Source: Mycolicibacterium sp.
GTDB lineage: Bacteria; Actinomycetota; Actinomycetes; Mycobacteriales; Mycobacteriaceae
Reading direction: 5' to 3'
Assembly: GCF_016462545.1 (NCBI RefSeq)
Contig: NZ_JAEMTA010000001.1
Span: 444,668-508,667 of the forward strand
DNA length: 64,000 nt
Shown: piece by piece, positions 24,779-33,909 of the stretch
Layout: every line of letters starts with the position of its first letter
How positions within the stretch are numbered: position 1 is the first letter of the stretch
Program-made: the position numbers and the translations under genes
Notes under the pieces: generated by a model
What the model was told of the DNA's origin: nothing
The model's database searches: none
What the model saw: the letters and a program-made list of their open reading frames with translations, nothing else

Positions 24779-25942
24779 CTACCTCACCAGTGATCGTGCG
24801 ATGACTTCACGCTGTACCTCGGTGGCGCCCTCGCCCAGTCGCTTGACCCGCAGGTCGCGGAACCACCGCTCCAGCGGCAGTTCCGTCGACATGCCCAGCG
24901 CTCCGTGAATCTGGATACACCGGTCCAAGACCCGGTAGGCGGCTTCGGTGCCGTACATCTTGGCCACCGAGGCGTCCACCCGGACGTTGCGTCCCAGGTC
25001 GGCATTCCAGGCCGCCTGGTACATCAACAGGCGCGCGGCGCGCAGCTCCACCTCGCTGTCCACCAGCATCCACTGGATGCCCTGCTTGTCGGCGAGCCTG
25101 CCGCCGAACACGTCCCGGTCCTTGGCCCATTGGCACGTCGTGTCCAGAGCGCTCTGCGCGATGCCGATGGGTCCGGCTGCATAGATGATGCGGCCGTGGA
25201 TCAGAAAGTCGCTCGCGAGCGAGAAGCCCTGGCCCTCGTGGCCAATCAACCGTGTCACCGGTATGCGGACGTTGTCGAAGTTCAGCTCGTACGGCGCGAA
25301 GGACGCCATCACCGGGATGCGGCTGAACGTGACGCCGGGGGTGCCCTTCTCCAGGATGAACGCCGAGATGCCCTGGCGTCCCTCGCCGGTGCGGGCGTAG
25401 ACCACCCCCCAGTCGGCATCCGGGGCGTGCGAGATCCACATCTTCGAGCCGTTGAGTAGGTATTCACCGCCGTCGCGGGTTGCCTTGAGCTGGATTGCCC
25501 GCGCTGGATCGGAGCCACCGGAGGATTCGGTGATCGCCGTGTACGCCTTGGACATCGTGCCGTCGATGATCGGCTTGGCATAGGTCTCGAACTGCTCGGG
25601 CGAGGCCTTGAACATGATGTTGGGCGGGTTGCCACCGAACGCGCCGAGAGCTGGAAAGAACGCTCCCATGCGGCATTTCGCCGCCTCCTCCGCGACCACC
25701 ACCTGACCCAGTACGCCGAGACCGGCACCGCCGTATTCTGCAGGGGTCTGCAGCGACCACAGTCCGAGCGCGCGGGCTCGTGCCTGCAGTTCGATGAGTT
25801 GCTCGCGGGGGAGTCCGACGGTGTCGTGATCCAGCTTCTCCTCGAGCGGATGCACGTGGGCGGCCATGAACCGCCGCACGGTGTCGCGGAGCATCACCAG
25901 CTCCTCCGGCAGCTCCCAGGCGCCGGTGACGTTGTCGATCAC
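24779..25942 (-). CDS. Acyl-CoA dehydrogenase with canonical EGT glutamate
   Basis: The start is GTG 25942, overlapping the flavin reductase stop as GTGA, giving 387 residues. Motifs are AITESSGGSDPARAI near 127, RLIGHEGQGFSLASDF near 220, RDVFGGRLADKQGIQW near 257, and the ending IQIHGALGMSTELPLERWFRDLR with RLGEGATEVQREVIARSL. It is the only FadE in this window that keeps the glutamate of the EG(A/T) motif, the catalytic base of medium-chain enzymes. It is in a block with aldehyde dehydrogenase, flavin reductase and LLM oxidoreductase. Confidence 0.9.
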   Translation of the reverse strand: MIDNVTGAWELPEELVMLRDTVRRFMAAHVHPLEEKLDHDTVGLPREQLIELQARARALGLWSLQTPAEYGGAGLGVLGQVVVAEEAAKCRMGAFFPALGAFGGNPPNIMFKASPEQFETYAKPIIDGTMSKAYTAITESSGGSDPARAIQLKATRDGGEYLLNGSKMWISHAPDADWGVVYARTGEGRQGISAFILEKGTPGVTFSRIPVMASFAPYELNFDNVRIPVTRLIGHEGQGFSLASDFLIHGRIIYAAGPIGIAQSALDTTCQWAKDRDVFGGRLADKQGIQWMLVDSEVELRAARLLMYQAAWNADLGRNVRVDASVAKMYGTEAAYRVLDRCIQIHGALGMSTELPLERWFRDLRVKRLGEGATEVQREVIARSLVR

Positions 25943-26529
25943 GCCGATTGCGTTGCTGCCGCCCGCAGGTCGCGGGCACTCTGCAGCTGCGGTTCGTGGT
26001 TCGCCTCGTACTGCTCGACCCACTCGTGCGGGAGTTTGTCCCAGGCCTCGCCGATGCGCAGTCGCTGTTCGGTGCTGAACACTTCCGCGGCGACGACGTC
26101 TCCGACGAAGATGGTGTTCTCGTCGTTGTCCAACGAACCGGTGATTCGGCACTCGACGTAGCTGTGGGCGTCGAGCAGGATCGGCGCCCCGGTGACACCG
26201 GGCTTCGTGCGCAACTTCCCGATCTTGTCGCCGTCGCGGCCCGAGCTTCCGCCGAGCGTCATCAGGATGTCCATCGAGGCTTCGACCTCGTCGGGGCCCG
26301 CGGACAGCATGTGCATGACGAAGATGCCCGAGTTGAGCAGCATGTCGTGCGATTTGTTGTACTTCGTCAAATTAACTGTGGCGCGGGGCAACTCCGGCAC
26401 GATGCTTGCCGAGCCCGCCGACAGCGAGATCAGGCCGTTGCCAACGCCGCCGTCGATGGTGGTGACCGCCACGGGAAACGGCCGTAGGCCGGCCAGTACC
26501 TTGTCGGCGGCTGCGAGATCGATCGTCAT
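25939..26529 (-). CDS. Flavin reductase-like FMN-binding protein
   Basis: The start at ATG 26529 follows AAAGGAG, giving 196 residues. The N-terminal LRPFPVAVTTIDGGVGNGLISLSAGSASIVP and PRATVNLTKYNKSHDMLLNSGIFVMHML are the split-barrel flavin-reductase signature (FMN binding). HSYVECRITGSL and DNENTIFVGDVVAAEV-like sequence form the later strands. It probably supplies reduced flavin, or handles a flavin-dependent step, for the neighbouring LLM oxidoreductase or an oxygenase. It overlaps the FadE gene by four bases. Confidence 0.85.
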   Translation of the reverse strand: MTIDLAAADKVLAGLRPFPVAVTTIDGGVGNGLISLSAGSASIVPELPRATVNLTKYNKSHDMLLNSGIFVMHMLSAGPDEVEASMDILMTLGGSSGRDGDKIGKLRTKPGVTGAPILLDAHSYVECRITGSLDNDENTIFVGDVVAAEVFSTEQRLRIGEAWDKLPHEWVEQYEANHEPQLQSARDLRAAATQSA

Positions 26530-26545
26530 TGGTGTCTCCTTTGGT

Positions 26546-28036
26546 TTAGCCCAGGGTGAATGGATCGCGGGTGTCACCGGACAGTTCGACCCACACGGCC
26601 TTGGTCTCGGTGAAGTCCTTCACGGCGTCGATGCCGTTCTCGCGACCGATGCCGCTGTAACCGATACCGCCGAACGGAACGTGCGGCGACACCACGCGAT
26701 AGGCGTTGACCCACACCGTGCCTGCCCGCAGCTTGGCCGCCACCCGGTGGGCGCGGTGCACGTCCTTGGTCCAGACGGACGCCGCCAGTCCGAACTCGGT
26801 GGAGTTGGCCGAGGCGATGGCCTCCTCCTCGTCGGTGAACGTCATCACCGCCAGCACGGGTCCGAAGACCTCCTCGGCGACGGCCCGCATGGACGGGTCG
26901 ACCCCGGTCAGCACCGTCGGCTTGACGAAGAACCCGCCGAGCTCGCCGTCGGGCTCGCCGCCGTAGGCGATGGTGGCGCCTTGCTCGCGGGCAGAGGCGA
27001 AGTGCGACAACACCTTGTCGTACTGCGGCTGATTCGACACCGGACCCATCTCGGTCGCCGGATCCTTCGGGTCACCGAGCTTGATGGTGGCCGCGCGGGC
27101 CACGATGCGCTTGACCAAGGGGTCGGCGACGCTCTCGTGGACCAACAATCGGGAGCCGGCCAGGCAGGTCTGGCCGGTCGCTGCGAACACACCCGCGATG
27201 ATGCCGTTGGCCGCGGCGTCGAGGTCGGCGTCGGGGAACACCACCTGCGCGGACTTGCCGCCGAGTTCCAGTGAAAAGCGCGTCATGTTCTCGATGGCGG
27301 CCTTCCCCACGTGGATGCCGGTGGCCGTCGATCCGGTGAACGCGATCTTGTCGACGCCGGGATGCGAGGCCAGTGCGGCGCCCGTCTCGGGACCCCAGCC
27401 CGTGACGACGTTGATGACGCCCGGCGGAAAACCGGCCTCGTCGAAGAGCTTGGCGAACGCGAGCGTCGACGTGGGCGTGTGATCGCTTGGCTTGACCACG
27501 AACGTGCACCCCGCGGCCAGGCCGGCCGCGAGCTTCCAGGTCAGGAGGAGCAACGGTGAGTTCCACGGGGTGATCGCACCGACCACGCCCACCGGTTCGT
27601 GGCGGGTGTAGACGAAGTAGTTGGGCTTGTCGACGGGGACGACGTCGCCCTGCAGCTTGTCGGCGAGCCCGGCGTAGAAGAAGTAGTAGTCGGGCAATGC
27701 CCGCATCTGCCCGACCATCTCGCGGGTCAGCTTGCCGCCGTCGCGGACCTCGAGCTCGGCCAACTGCTCCGCCTCGCGGGCGATGATCTCGCCGAGGCGC
27801 CACAACAGCTTGCCTCGGGCGGTCGCCGTCAGTGCACCCCACGGCCCGTTCAACGCGGCACGGGCGGCGGTCACCGCACGGTCGATGTCGGCGGCGCCGC
27901 CATCGGGGACCCGCGCCCACGGTCGACCCGTGAACGGGTCGACGCTGTCATAGGTCAAACCCGATGCCGCGGAAGCGAATTCGCCACCGATCAGCAGGTC
28001 GAACTCGACGAGCCGTTCCGTCGCGGTGTCAGTCAT
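26546..28036 (-). CDS. Aldehyde dehydrogenase (NAD(P)-dependent)
   Basis: The start at ATG 28036 follows GGCAGGAGA, giving 496 residues, the standard length. The catalytic glutamate is in SLELGGKSAQVV near 257 and the cysteine in GQTCLAGSRLLV near 288. FTGSTATGIHVGK and PWNSPLLLLTWK are the NAD and transition-state-stabilising asparagine segments. It oxidises an aldehyde or semialdehyde to an acid; the nearby meta-cleavage genes make a semialdehyde substrate possible. It is separated from the hydratase upstream by a hairpin terminator and heads the 26546-23110 sub-block. Confidence 0.92.
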   Translation of the reverse strand: MTDTATERLVEFDLLIGGEFASAASGLTYDSVDPFTGRPWARVPDGGAADIDRAVTAARAALNGPWGALTATARGKLLWRLGEIIAREAEQLAELEVRDGGKLTREMVGQMRALPDYYFFYAGLADKLQGDVVPVDKPNYFVYTRHEPVGVVGAITPWNSPLLLLTWKLAAGLAAGCTFVVKPSDHTPTSTLAFAKLFDEAGFPPGVINVVTGWGPETGAALASHPGVDKIAFTGSTATGIHVGKAAIENMTRFSLELGGKSAQVVFPDADLDAAANGIIAGVFAATGQTCLAGSRLLVHESVADPLVKRIVARAATIKLGDPKDPATEMGPVSNQPQYDKVLSHFASAREQGATIAYGGEPDGELGGFFVKPTVLTGVDPSMRAVAEEVFGPVLAVMTFTDEEEAIASANSTEFGLAASVWTKDVHRAHRVAAKLRAGTVWVNAYRVVSPHVPFGGIGYSGIGRENGIDAVKDFTETKAVWVELSGDTRDPFTLG

Positions 28037-28060
28037 GCGATCTCCTGCCTCTCGACGAGC

Positions 28061-28107
28061 AGACACAAAAGGCCCTCGAAGTGGGTGTGTCAGGGCCTTT
28101 CATGTCT
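28061..28107 (-). terminator. Intrinsic-type hairpin between hydratase and aldehyde dehydrogenase genes
   Basis: A 9-bp stem (28068-28076 with 28092-28100) extended by five more pairs (28061-28065 with 28103-28107) across a 2x2 mismatch encloses a 15-base loop. On the minus strand the stem is followed by TTTTGTG. It splits the long leftward gene series into two transcription units. Confidence 0.65.
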
Positions 28108-28115
28108 GCTCGCGC

Positions 28116-28898
28116 TCATCTCGTGCGCGGCTTCTTCTTGTTGTTGAGCGAATCGGGCGTGGCGCCGGCGTTGCCAAGGTCGGTGTAGAACTTGCCGTGC
28201 CGGGCAGCGACACTGGGGGTCAGATCGCGCGCCTCCCACATCGCGCGCACGGTGCCTTGTACGCCGTTGGGTCGACGCGCCGCGATCTCCGTGGCGAGCT
28301 CGATTGCGCGCGCTCGTAATTGGTCGTCGGGAACGACCTCCGTCACGATGCCGATCCGCAGTGCGGTCTGCGCGGACATCCGTTCCTCGCTTCCCAGCAG
28401 AGCCCAGCGCATCACCTCGCCGTAGGGCAGGCCGAGGGCCAGCATGCCGATCGGCTCGAGCGCGGAGACGATGCCGGCGTTGGCATGTGGGTCGAAGAAG
28501 GTGGCGGTCTCGCTGCAGATCGAGAAGTCGCACTCGTTGACGAAGTACATGGCTCCACCGGCCACGATGCCGTGCAGTGCCGCGATCACCGGCTTCCACA
28601 CCTTGTGGGCCTTCGGTCCCAGCAGCTCGCCGGGATCCTCCTGGTTGAAGATCGGCTTGTGCGTCCACCACGTGCCCTCGGTGACGTCGATGCCGGTGCA
28701 GAATGCCCGCTCGCCGTTGGCGCACAGCACCGCAACCCTGATGTCGTCGTCGTCGCGCACCCGCGCCCAGGCCGTGGCCAGGTCGGCCGCCATCTGCTCG
28801 GTGAAGCTGTTCAGCCTCTCGGGCCTGTTGAGCGCGATGGTCGCGACGTGGTCGGTGACGTCGAACTCGATGGTGCTCAGCTCGGTCTTTTCGGTCAC
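28116..28898 (-). CDS. Enoyl-CoA hydratase/isomerase family protein
   Basis: The 260-residue product has a GTG start preceded by GAGGAG. Crotonase motifs are NRPERLNSF near 25, ERAFCTGIDVTEG near 62 and GIVAGGAMYFVNECDFSI near 108, with FFDPHANAGIVSALEPIG where the catalytic acid segment lies; the altered FFDPH sequence suggests a specialised substrate. It overlaps the ligase stop by four bases (GTGA) and is the last gene before the hairpin at 28061, so it ends the Rieske/ligase transcription unit. Confidence 0.85.
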   Translation of the reverse strand: MTEKTELSTIEFDVTDHVATIALNRPERLNSFTEQMAADLATAWARVRDDDDIRVAVLCANGERAFCTGIDVTEGTWWTHKPIFNQEDPGELLGPKAHKVWKPVIAALHGIVAGGAMYFVNECDFSICSETATFFDPHANAGIVSALEPIGMLALGLPYGEVMRWALLGSEERMSAQTALRIGIVTEVVPDDQLRARAIELATEIAARRPNGVQGTVRAMWEARDLTPSVAARHGKFYTDLGNAGATPDSLNNKKKPRTR

Positions 28899-30487
28899 GG
28901 GCGCTCCTCTGTCGATCCGGTGGGTACCGGCATCTTTGCATCCGCGTCGCTTACCTGGTGCACCTGGTTAGCTATCTCGCCCTTGAGGATCTTTCCGGCC
29001 GGGCCCAACGGGAACTCCCGCCAGTACACGAACCGACGCGGTTGCTTGTAGCCGGCGAGTTCCGCGCGGCACAGGGCGGTGAGCTCCTCGGTCAGGGCGG
29101 CCTGGTCGCTCACGTGGGATTTCGAAATGACCACCGCGACGGGAGTCTCGCCCCACTCCGAATCGGGAACCCCGACCACGGCCACCATGTCCACTCCGGG
29201 GTTCCCGGCGATCACTCGCTCGATCTCCGCGGGGTAGACATTGAACCCACCGGAGATGATGAGGTCGGTTCGACGCCCGGTGACGTGCAGGTAGCCATCG
29301 GCATCCAGATAGCCCAGATCGCCGCTGCGAAGACCGTCGGGCCGAAAGGCCTTTGCCGTCTGCTCGGGCAGGTTCCAGTAGCCGATCGAGTTGGCGGGGC
29401 TGACGATGACGATCTCGCCGACCTCTCCCGCCGGAAGTTCGGCGCCGTCGGCGCCCTCGTCGTTGGAGACGATGCGGATCGCGCACATCGGCGTCTCCTT
29501 GCCGCAGGACGTGCTGATCGACGTCCGACCGTCCACGATGTCGCGATGATCCTGCGGGGTGAGAATCGTTGCCTGCCCGCCACACTCGGTCAGACCGTAG
29601 CGCTGCTGCAGATCACAGCCAAGCAAGTCCATCGCCTTGCGGGCCAGGCCCGGGGGGACGGGGGCCGAGCCGTAGGAGATCCGCCGCAGGCTGGACATGT
29701 CGCGCGGCGGCCCGTCCTCCAGGATCGCGAGCGTCCGGTGCAGCATCGTCGGGATGAACGTGGTGAACGTGATCTTGCTTCGCTCGATCTCGTCGATCAC
29801 CGCCTGCGGGTCGAAGCGCTGATGGATCACCATGGTCTGACCGAGGTACAGCCACGACACCGTGCGGACCATGCCGCCGGCGGTGAAGAACGGCGTGGTC
29901 GCGAGCATCACGTCCGAACGGCTGGCCTCGGTGACCAGGTTGGTGTCCGCGGCCTGGTACAGCAGTGCGCGATGGGTGTGCATGACGCCCTTGGCTCGAC
30001 CGGTGGTGCCGCTGGTGTAGAGAATGACGGCGACATCATCGGGAGAGGGGCCGAGGGCGTCTACGTGAGGTGCGGGATCAGCCGCGGCCAAGGCGGTTTC
30101 GTACTCGGGTCCGATGGATAGGACCAGCGACAGGTCGTTCAGTTCGGCGCCGAACCTGTCGATGTGATCGACGTGGATGATCACTGCACTGGCTCCGCAG
30201 TCGTCCCGAACGTGAGAAACTTCGTCAGGCGCCAGTCGAATGTTGACGGGAACGGCGATCAGTCCGGCCTTGGCCAGACCGAAGGAGATCTCCGGCCATT
30301 CGATGCAGTTACGGGCGATCACCATCACCCGGTCACCGGCTGTCAGTCCCTGGCTGGTGAGTACGTTGGCCAGTCGGCGGGCCCGCTCGTCGACCTGACG
30401 CCAGGTGAGCACACGGTCGGCGTCGACGAGGGCCCGCTTGTCCGGATAGCGGCGCGCGTTGTTGGTGGCGATGTCTCCGATGAGCAT
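28895..30487 (-). CDS. AMP-dependent acyl-CoA/aryl-CoA ligase
   Basis: The start at ATG 30487 (MLIGDIATNNARR) overlaps the Rieske beta stop as TGATG and gives 530 residues; the frame is open further upstream but that only shadows the Rieske genes. Motifs are YTSGTTGRAKG near 158, QQRYGLTECGG near 295, RRTDLIISGGFNVYPAEIE near 405-423 and GPAGKILKGE near 495. Genetic linkage to the ring-hydroxylating oxygenase and the Ltp2-like aldolase suggests it activates a carboxylate of an aromatic or cyclic intermediate. Confidence 0.87.
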   Translation of the reverse strand: MLIGDIATNNARRYPDKRALVDADRVLTWRQVDERARRLANVLTSQGLTAGDRVMVIARNCIEWPEISFGLAKAGLIAVPVNIRLAPDEVSHVRDDCGASAVIIHVDHIDRFGAELNDLSLVLSIGPEYETALAAADPAPHVDALGPSPDDVAVILYTSGTTGRAKGVMHTHRALLYQAADTNLVTEASRSDVMLATTPFFTAGGMVRTVSWLYLGQTMVIHQRFDPQAVIDEIERSKITFTTFIPTMLHRTLAILEDGPPRDMSSLRRISYGSAPVPPGLARKAMDLLGCDLQQRYGLTECGGQATILTPQDHRDIVDGRTSISTSCGKETPMCAIRIVSNDEGADGAELPAGEVGEIVIVSPANSIGYWNLPEQTAKAFRPDGLRSGDLGYLDADGYLHVTGRRTDLIISGGFNVYPAEIERVIAGNPGVDMVAVVGVPDSEWGETPVAVVISKSHVSDQAALTEELTALCRAELAGYKQPRRFVYWREFPLGPAGKILKGEIANQVHQVSDADAKMPVPTGSTEERP

Positions 30488-30999
30488 CAGATCAGAAAGG
30501 CCAGGGTCTCGACCGGGCCGCCTGCATCGATCAGGTTCACGATCTTGCGGACCAGCCGTGGTCCATCCGGCGAGCGACGAATCGTGTGGGCGACACGTCC
30601 TGCCCAGAAGCGTTGGCGGATTCGGTATTCGAACAGTGCAAAGTTGGATTCGACCGTGACGAGGTCGTCGCCGTCGGCGATTACCTCGCTGTTGGACAGC
30701 ACGCGACGCATCACCGACGGCGGAGTCTGGGAGTGCCGGTTGCCGGTGTTGAGCTGCGCCACCCGGCTCTTGATGCGTCGCCGATTGTCGTTGACGTACG
30801 CCAGCGTGGTCCGTGGGTCGTCGTCGGGGTGCATGGGGACGCGGTAGATCACTGCTTCGTCGTCGTCCCACAGCGACTCCCATTCGGAGTACCTGCCCTC
30901 GTCGGCCAGACGCGCCTCCAGATAGAGGAAGGACAGGATCTCGGCATCCGGCAACGGCCGCAGAAGTGCGCGAGTCTGGGGTTCGGCGTTGACGGTCAT
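30487..30999 (-). CDS. Aromatic-ring-hydroxylating dioxygenase beta subunit
   Basis: The start at ATG 30999 overlaps the alpha-subunit stop (ATGA), giving 170 residues, the usual beta length. ILSFLYLEARLADEGRYSEWESLW, the RRRIKSRVAQL segment and VMRRVLSNSEVIADGDD followed by RFWAGRVAHTIRR match the ring-hydroxylating beta (SnoaL/NTF2-like) fold. It is structural, holding the alpha3beta3 hexamer together. Translational coupling with the alpha subunit supports a one-to-one complex. Confidence 0.88.
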   Translation of the reverse strand: MTVNAEPQTRALLRPLPDAEILSFLYLEARLADEGRYSEWESLWDDDEAVIYRVPMHPDDDPRTTLAYVNDNRRRIKSRVAQLNTGNRHSQTPPSVMRRVLSNSEVIADGDDLVTVESNFALFEYRIRQRFWAGRVAHTIRRSPDGPRLVRKIVNLIDAGGPVETLAFLI

Positions 31000-32321
31000 G
31001 CTGACACTTCCCCCGTCGCTGCGCTCGCCCCTGACTCTCCTGCGCCGACGACGGCCGCCCATTGCGAGTAGAAGCCACGCTGGGGCGTCTCGGCGCTCTT
31101 GTCCCTATTGATGATTCCGCTTGCGTCGGCGACGTCGCTCTCGACCCCGCGCGCCAGCATCAGCCACTCCGGCAGTTCGGCGGCGAGGCCCGCCTGGTTG
31201 CGCATGCCGATCTCACCGTCGTCGGCGATCAGGAACCCGGCCGGACCCATCGCCCCTTCGGAGCGTCGCAGCGTGCGCTCGTTGAGCTCGTCCTGGCCGG
31301 GAACCAGCACCGCCGTGGTGTAGGCGACGGTGCGGTCGGGGGCCTGTGGCTCGACGAACATCACGTTCATCTCGGCGAGGAAGAGATTCGGCCAGATGAG
31401 CGTGTGCGGTGGACCTACCACCATGGCATCGTGCGCCTGCTCGGGGCCGTAGGCGCTTTCGAGGTCGTCGACATAAGCGCCGAGCTTGGCCCGGGGGGTG
31501 CGGCCGTACCAGACGAATTCCTCGTCGAGCTTGCGGTACTCGTCGGAGTAGTCGATCTCCGAGTGACCGTTTCCGAGGTCGCGCACCAGGACGTCGACCT
31601 TGGTCGGTACGTGGGACACCTTGGCGGGCTTGATCGCGTCGTAGACCGAGGCGTGGGTGAACAGGGCGTGGTAGCCGTCGACGTTGTTCTCCACCACCAT
31701 CTTCCAGTTGGCGTGGTGAAGGTGCTTCATCCAGTTGGCCCGCAGGTCGATCTTGCGGGTGGGGGAGAGGTTGAGCAGCCGGTCGATGGCCTTGGTCGCG
31801 TTGCCGAGGTGCTCGAGCAGCGAGCTGCCGTCCGGCGCGAGCGAGGCGAAGACGAAGCCGCCATAGCTGTCGACGCGCGGCGCCTCGGCCAGGCCGAGCT
31901 CGGCACGCACGGCGTTGAACGACTCGCCATAGCCTTCACGCATCGGAACACCCTGCAGCGCACCGGTATTGTTGAACGTCCAGCCGTGATAGGGGCACCG
32001 GAACGAGTTGGCGTTGCCCTTCTCGGCATTGCACAACTTGTTGGCGCGGTGGGTGCAGCGGTTGAGCACCACGCGCACCACGCCGTCCTTGCCGCGCACC
32101 ACGACGACGGGGTCGTGGCCGATCACCCGGGTGAGGTAGTCACCGGGCTCGCTGACCTCGCTGTCGTGCGCGACATAGACCCAGCCGGTCTTGAAGATCG
32201 TAGACATCTCGCGACGGAAGATGTCCTCGGAGGTATACACGGAGCCGTGCACGCGGTCGGTCTTGATGACTTGGGTGACGTCGAAGTCATCGAGGGCAGA
32301 ATCTGATTCGAGTGTTGTCAC
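30996..32321 (-). CDS. Rieske ring-hydroxylating dioxygenase alpha subunit
   Basis: The 441-residue product has a GTG start with GGAGG upstream. The Rieske 2Fe-2S ligands are C-x-H (NRCTHRAN) near 85 and C-x2-H (RCPYHGWTF) near 105. The mononuclear iron site is NNVDGYHALFTHASVYD near 208-224. It should insert O2 into an aromatic ring, giving a cis-dihydrodiol, using electrons from a ferredoxin and reductase. No reductase gene is in the window; the lone ferredoxin is at 6894. It overlaps the DUF35 gene stop (GTGA). Confidence 0.92.
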   Translation of the reverse strand: MTTLESDSALDDFDVTQVIKTDRVHGSVYTSEDIFRREMSTIFKTGWVYVAHDSEVSEPGDYLTRVIGHDPVVVVRGKDGVVRVVLNRCTHRANKLCNAEKGNANSFRCPYHGWTFNNTGALQGVPMREGYGESFNAVRAELGLAEAPRVDSYGGFVFASLAPDGSSLLEHLGNATKAIDRLLNLSPTRKIDLRANWMKHLHHANWKMVVENNVDGYHALFTHASVYDAIKPAKVSHVPTKVDVLVRDLGNGHSEIDYSDEYRKLDEEFVWYGRTPRAKLGAYVDDLESAYGPEQAHDAMVVGPPHTLIWPNLFLAEMNVMFVEPQAPDRTVAYTTAVLVPGQDELNERTLRRSEGAMGPAGFLIADDGEIGMRNQAGLAAELPEWLMLARGVESDVADASGIINRDKSAETPQRGFYSQWAAVVGAGESGASAATGEVSA

Positions 32322-32758
32322 TCGTCCTCCAGGGAGTCGATGGCAGGTAGCAGGACGTCACCGAGGCGACGGAAGCCGATGTGCACCGACCCGCCGATGG
32401 CTGGTGCGGTGTGCGTGGGATGTGTGGTGGTCATCAGGACGCGGTGACCGCTGGTCAGTTCGACGTCGACCACCGGGTAGGGAGCCGTGGCGAGCACTAG
32501 TCCCGGCTCGCGGCGGTGCATCAGCGTCGCGCAATGCACGATTCCGCGTAGATCGACTGTGCGCCAATCTCGTTCGCCAACACCACAGCCGTCGCAGACT
32601 TCCTGATCGAGTTCGAGGGGTTGTGCGCACCGAGCGCAGAATGGTAGGGCGAGTGCACCGCGGGCCGCTGCCTCGTACAACGGCAGCAGCGGATCGCCTT
32701 CGGTCACCGGCGCCAATGAACCGTCGAGGAGCCAATCTGCGAGCTCGGTGCTGGTCAT
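32318..32758 (-). CDS. DUF35 zinc-ribbon/OB-fold protein, aldolase partner
   Basis: The 146-residue product has a rubredoxin-like zinc ribbon, FCARCAQP near 41 and VCDGCGVGE near 54, followed by an OB-fold (GIVHCATLMHRRE, then PYPVVDVELTSGHRVLM). DUF35 proteins bind thiolase-fold partners and CoA substrates, for example ChsH2 with Ltp2. It overlaps the thiolase-fold gene (32755) by four bases, so the two almost certainly form a complex. The C terminus ends in an acidic SLEDE tail. Confidence 0.88.
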   Translation of the reverse strand: MTSTELADWLLDGSLAPVTEGDPLLPLYEAAARGALALPFCARCAQPLELDQEVCDGCGVGERDWRTVDLRGIVHCATLMHRREPGLVLATAPYPVVDVELTSGHRVLMTTTHPTHTAPAIGGSVHIGFRRLGDVLLPAIDSLEDE

Positions 32759-33909
32759 GCCGCCCGCTCCAATACCAGCGCCGCATGATGATCCAATCGC
32801 CCGCCAATGCCACCGACCAACGCCACGGAGGCACCGGGAACCTGGCGTTGTCCGCCTGCGCCGCGGAGTTGAACGACCGCTTCTGCCAGCGGTGTCATGC
32901 CCTGCAGGTAGAAGCCGGAGAGTTGGCCGCCGCCGGTGTTGGTGGGCAGCGTGCCACCGGGTCCGGTGTGTCCGTCGCGCACGAAGTCGCCCACGGGAAC
33001 GTGTCCGGTGAGGCGGTATTCGTCGAGGAGTACCAAGGTGACGATCGAGAACGGGTCGTACAGCTCGGCGACGTGAAGGTCGGACCGCGACATCCCGGCT
33101 TGGGCGAGAGCGTCGTCTACTGCTCGGCCCCCGCCGCCGAACCACGACTCGGTGCCGGCGCGGCGGCGTCGCACCGGGTGCTCCCTTCCGATGCCGCGCA
33201 CCCGAAGTCGACTGTGTCCGAGCGACGTCCGTCCCGTCATCACCACGGCAACCGCCCCGTTGACGGGTCGTGCGCAGTCGAGGAGGCGCAGAGGTTCGGC
33301 GATCATCGGGCTGGCGTCGTACCCGGCGTCGTCGAGTGGTTCGCGGTTGACGGCGTCGGGGTTGTCGCGGGCCCACGCCCGTGCCGTGGTGGCCACCGAG
33401 CGGAGCGCCTCGATACGGGTGCCCGTGACGTGCAGCCAACGCTGGGCCAGTAGCGCGTACGTCGGCACCGACCCGAGCAGGCCCGAAGCCCGCTCCAGTC
33501 CACGCAATCCGACGTTGCCGCCGCTCTGGGCATACGTGGAGCCGGCACCGCGACCCGTGACCAACGGTGCGTCGGCGAAGACGCACATGACCGTCGTCGC
33601 CTCCCCGGTCGCGATGGCATGCCGCGCCCGCTGAATCATGGCGATCGTCGTCGCGCCCTTGATCTCGACATGCTCGAGGAGGCGCAGATCGGCGAACCCG
33701 CCCTGCGCGGCGAAGCCGACCCCGAGCCGGTCGGGGCGTACGCCCTGGGATGAGCCGACGAGGAGACCGTCGACGTCCGCGCGCCCGATACCCGCATCGG
33801 CAAGTGCTGCCGTGCTGGCTTGCACTGCGAGTTCGAGTGCCGTCGCGCCGGGACGCAGTGACATCGCGGTCATCCCGAGACCGATCAGGTCTACCTCGGG
33901 GGTGCTCAC
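32755..33909 (-). CDS. Ltp2-like thiolase-fold aldolase
   Basis: The start at GTG 33909 overlaps the upstream small gene, giving 384 residues. The thiolase cysteine position reads EIKGATTIAM, so thiolysis is unlikely. AELYDPFSIVTL near 293 and NTGGGQLSGFYLQGMTPL near 338-355 keep the two tyrosines also present in the other two DUF35-paired copies of this window. With its coupled DUF35 partner it is best read as a retro-aldolase cleaving a 3-hydroxyacyl-CoA side chain. It belongs to the leftward Rieske operon. Confidence 0.85.
   Translation of the reverse strand: MSTPEVDLIGLGMTAMSLRPGATALELAVQASTAALADAGIGRADVDGLLVGSSQGVRPDRLGVGFAAQGGFADLRLLEHVEIKGATTIAMIQRARHAIATGEATTVMCVFADAPLVTGRGAGSTYAQSGGNVGLRGLERASGLLGSVPTYALLAQRWLHVTGTRIEALRSVATTARAWARDNPDAVNREPLDDAGYDASPMIAEPLRLLDCARPVNGAVAVVMTGRTSLGHSRLRVRGIGREHPVRRRRAGTESWFGGGGRAVDDALAQAGMSRSDLHVAELYDPFSIVTLVLLDEYRLTGHVPVGDFVRDGHTGPGGTLPTNTGGGQLSGFYLQGMTPLAEAVVQLRGAGGQRQVPGASVALVGGIGGRLDHHAALVLERAA

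Noticed and set aside
26192..27274. A 360-codon plus-strand frame over the flavin reductase and aldehyde dehydrogenase genes
   Set aside because: The composition is antisense-like and it has no domain motif; the minus-strand genes are unambiguous.
30488..31078. N-terminal extension of the ligase frame past 30487
   Set aside because: It overlaps the Rieske beta gene completely, and the MLIGDIATNN start at 30487 forms a normal TGATG junction.
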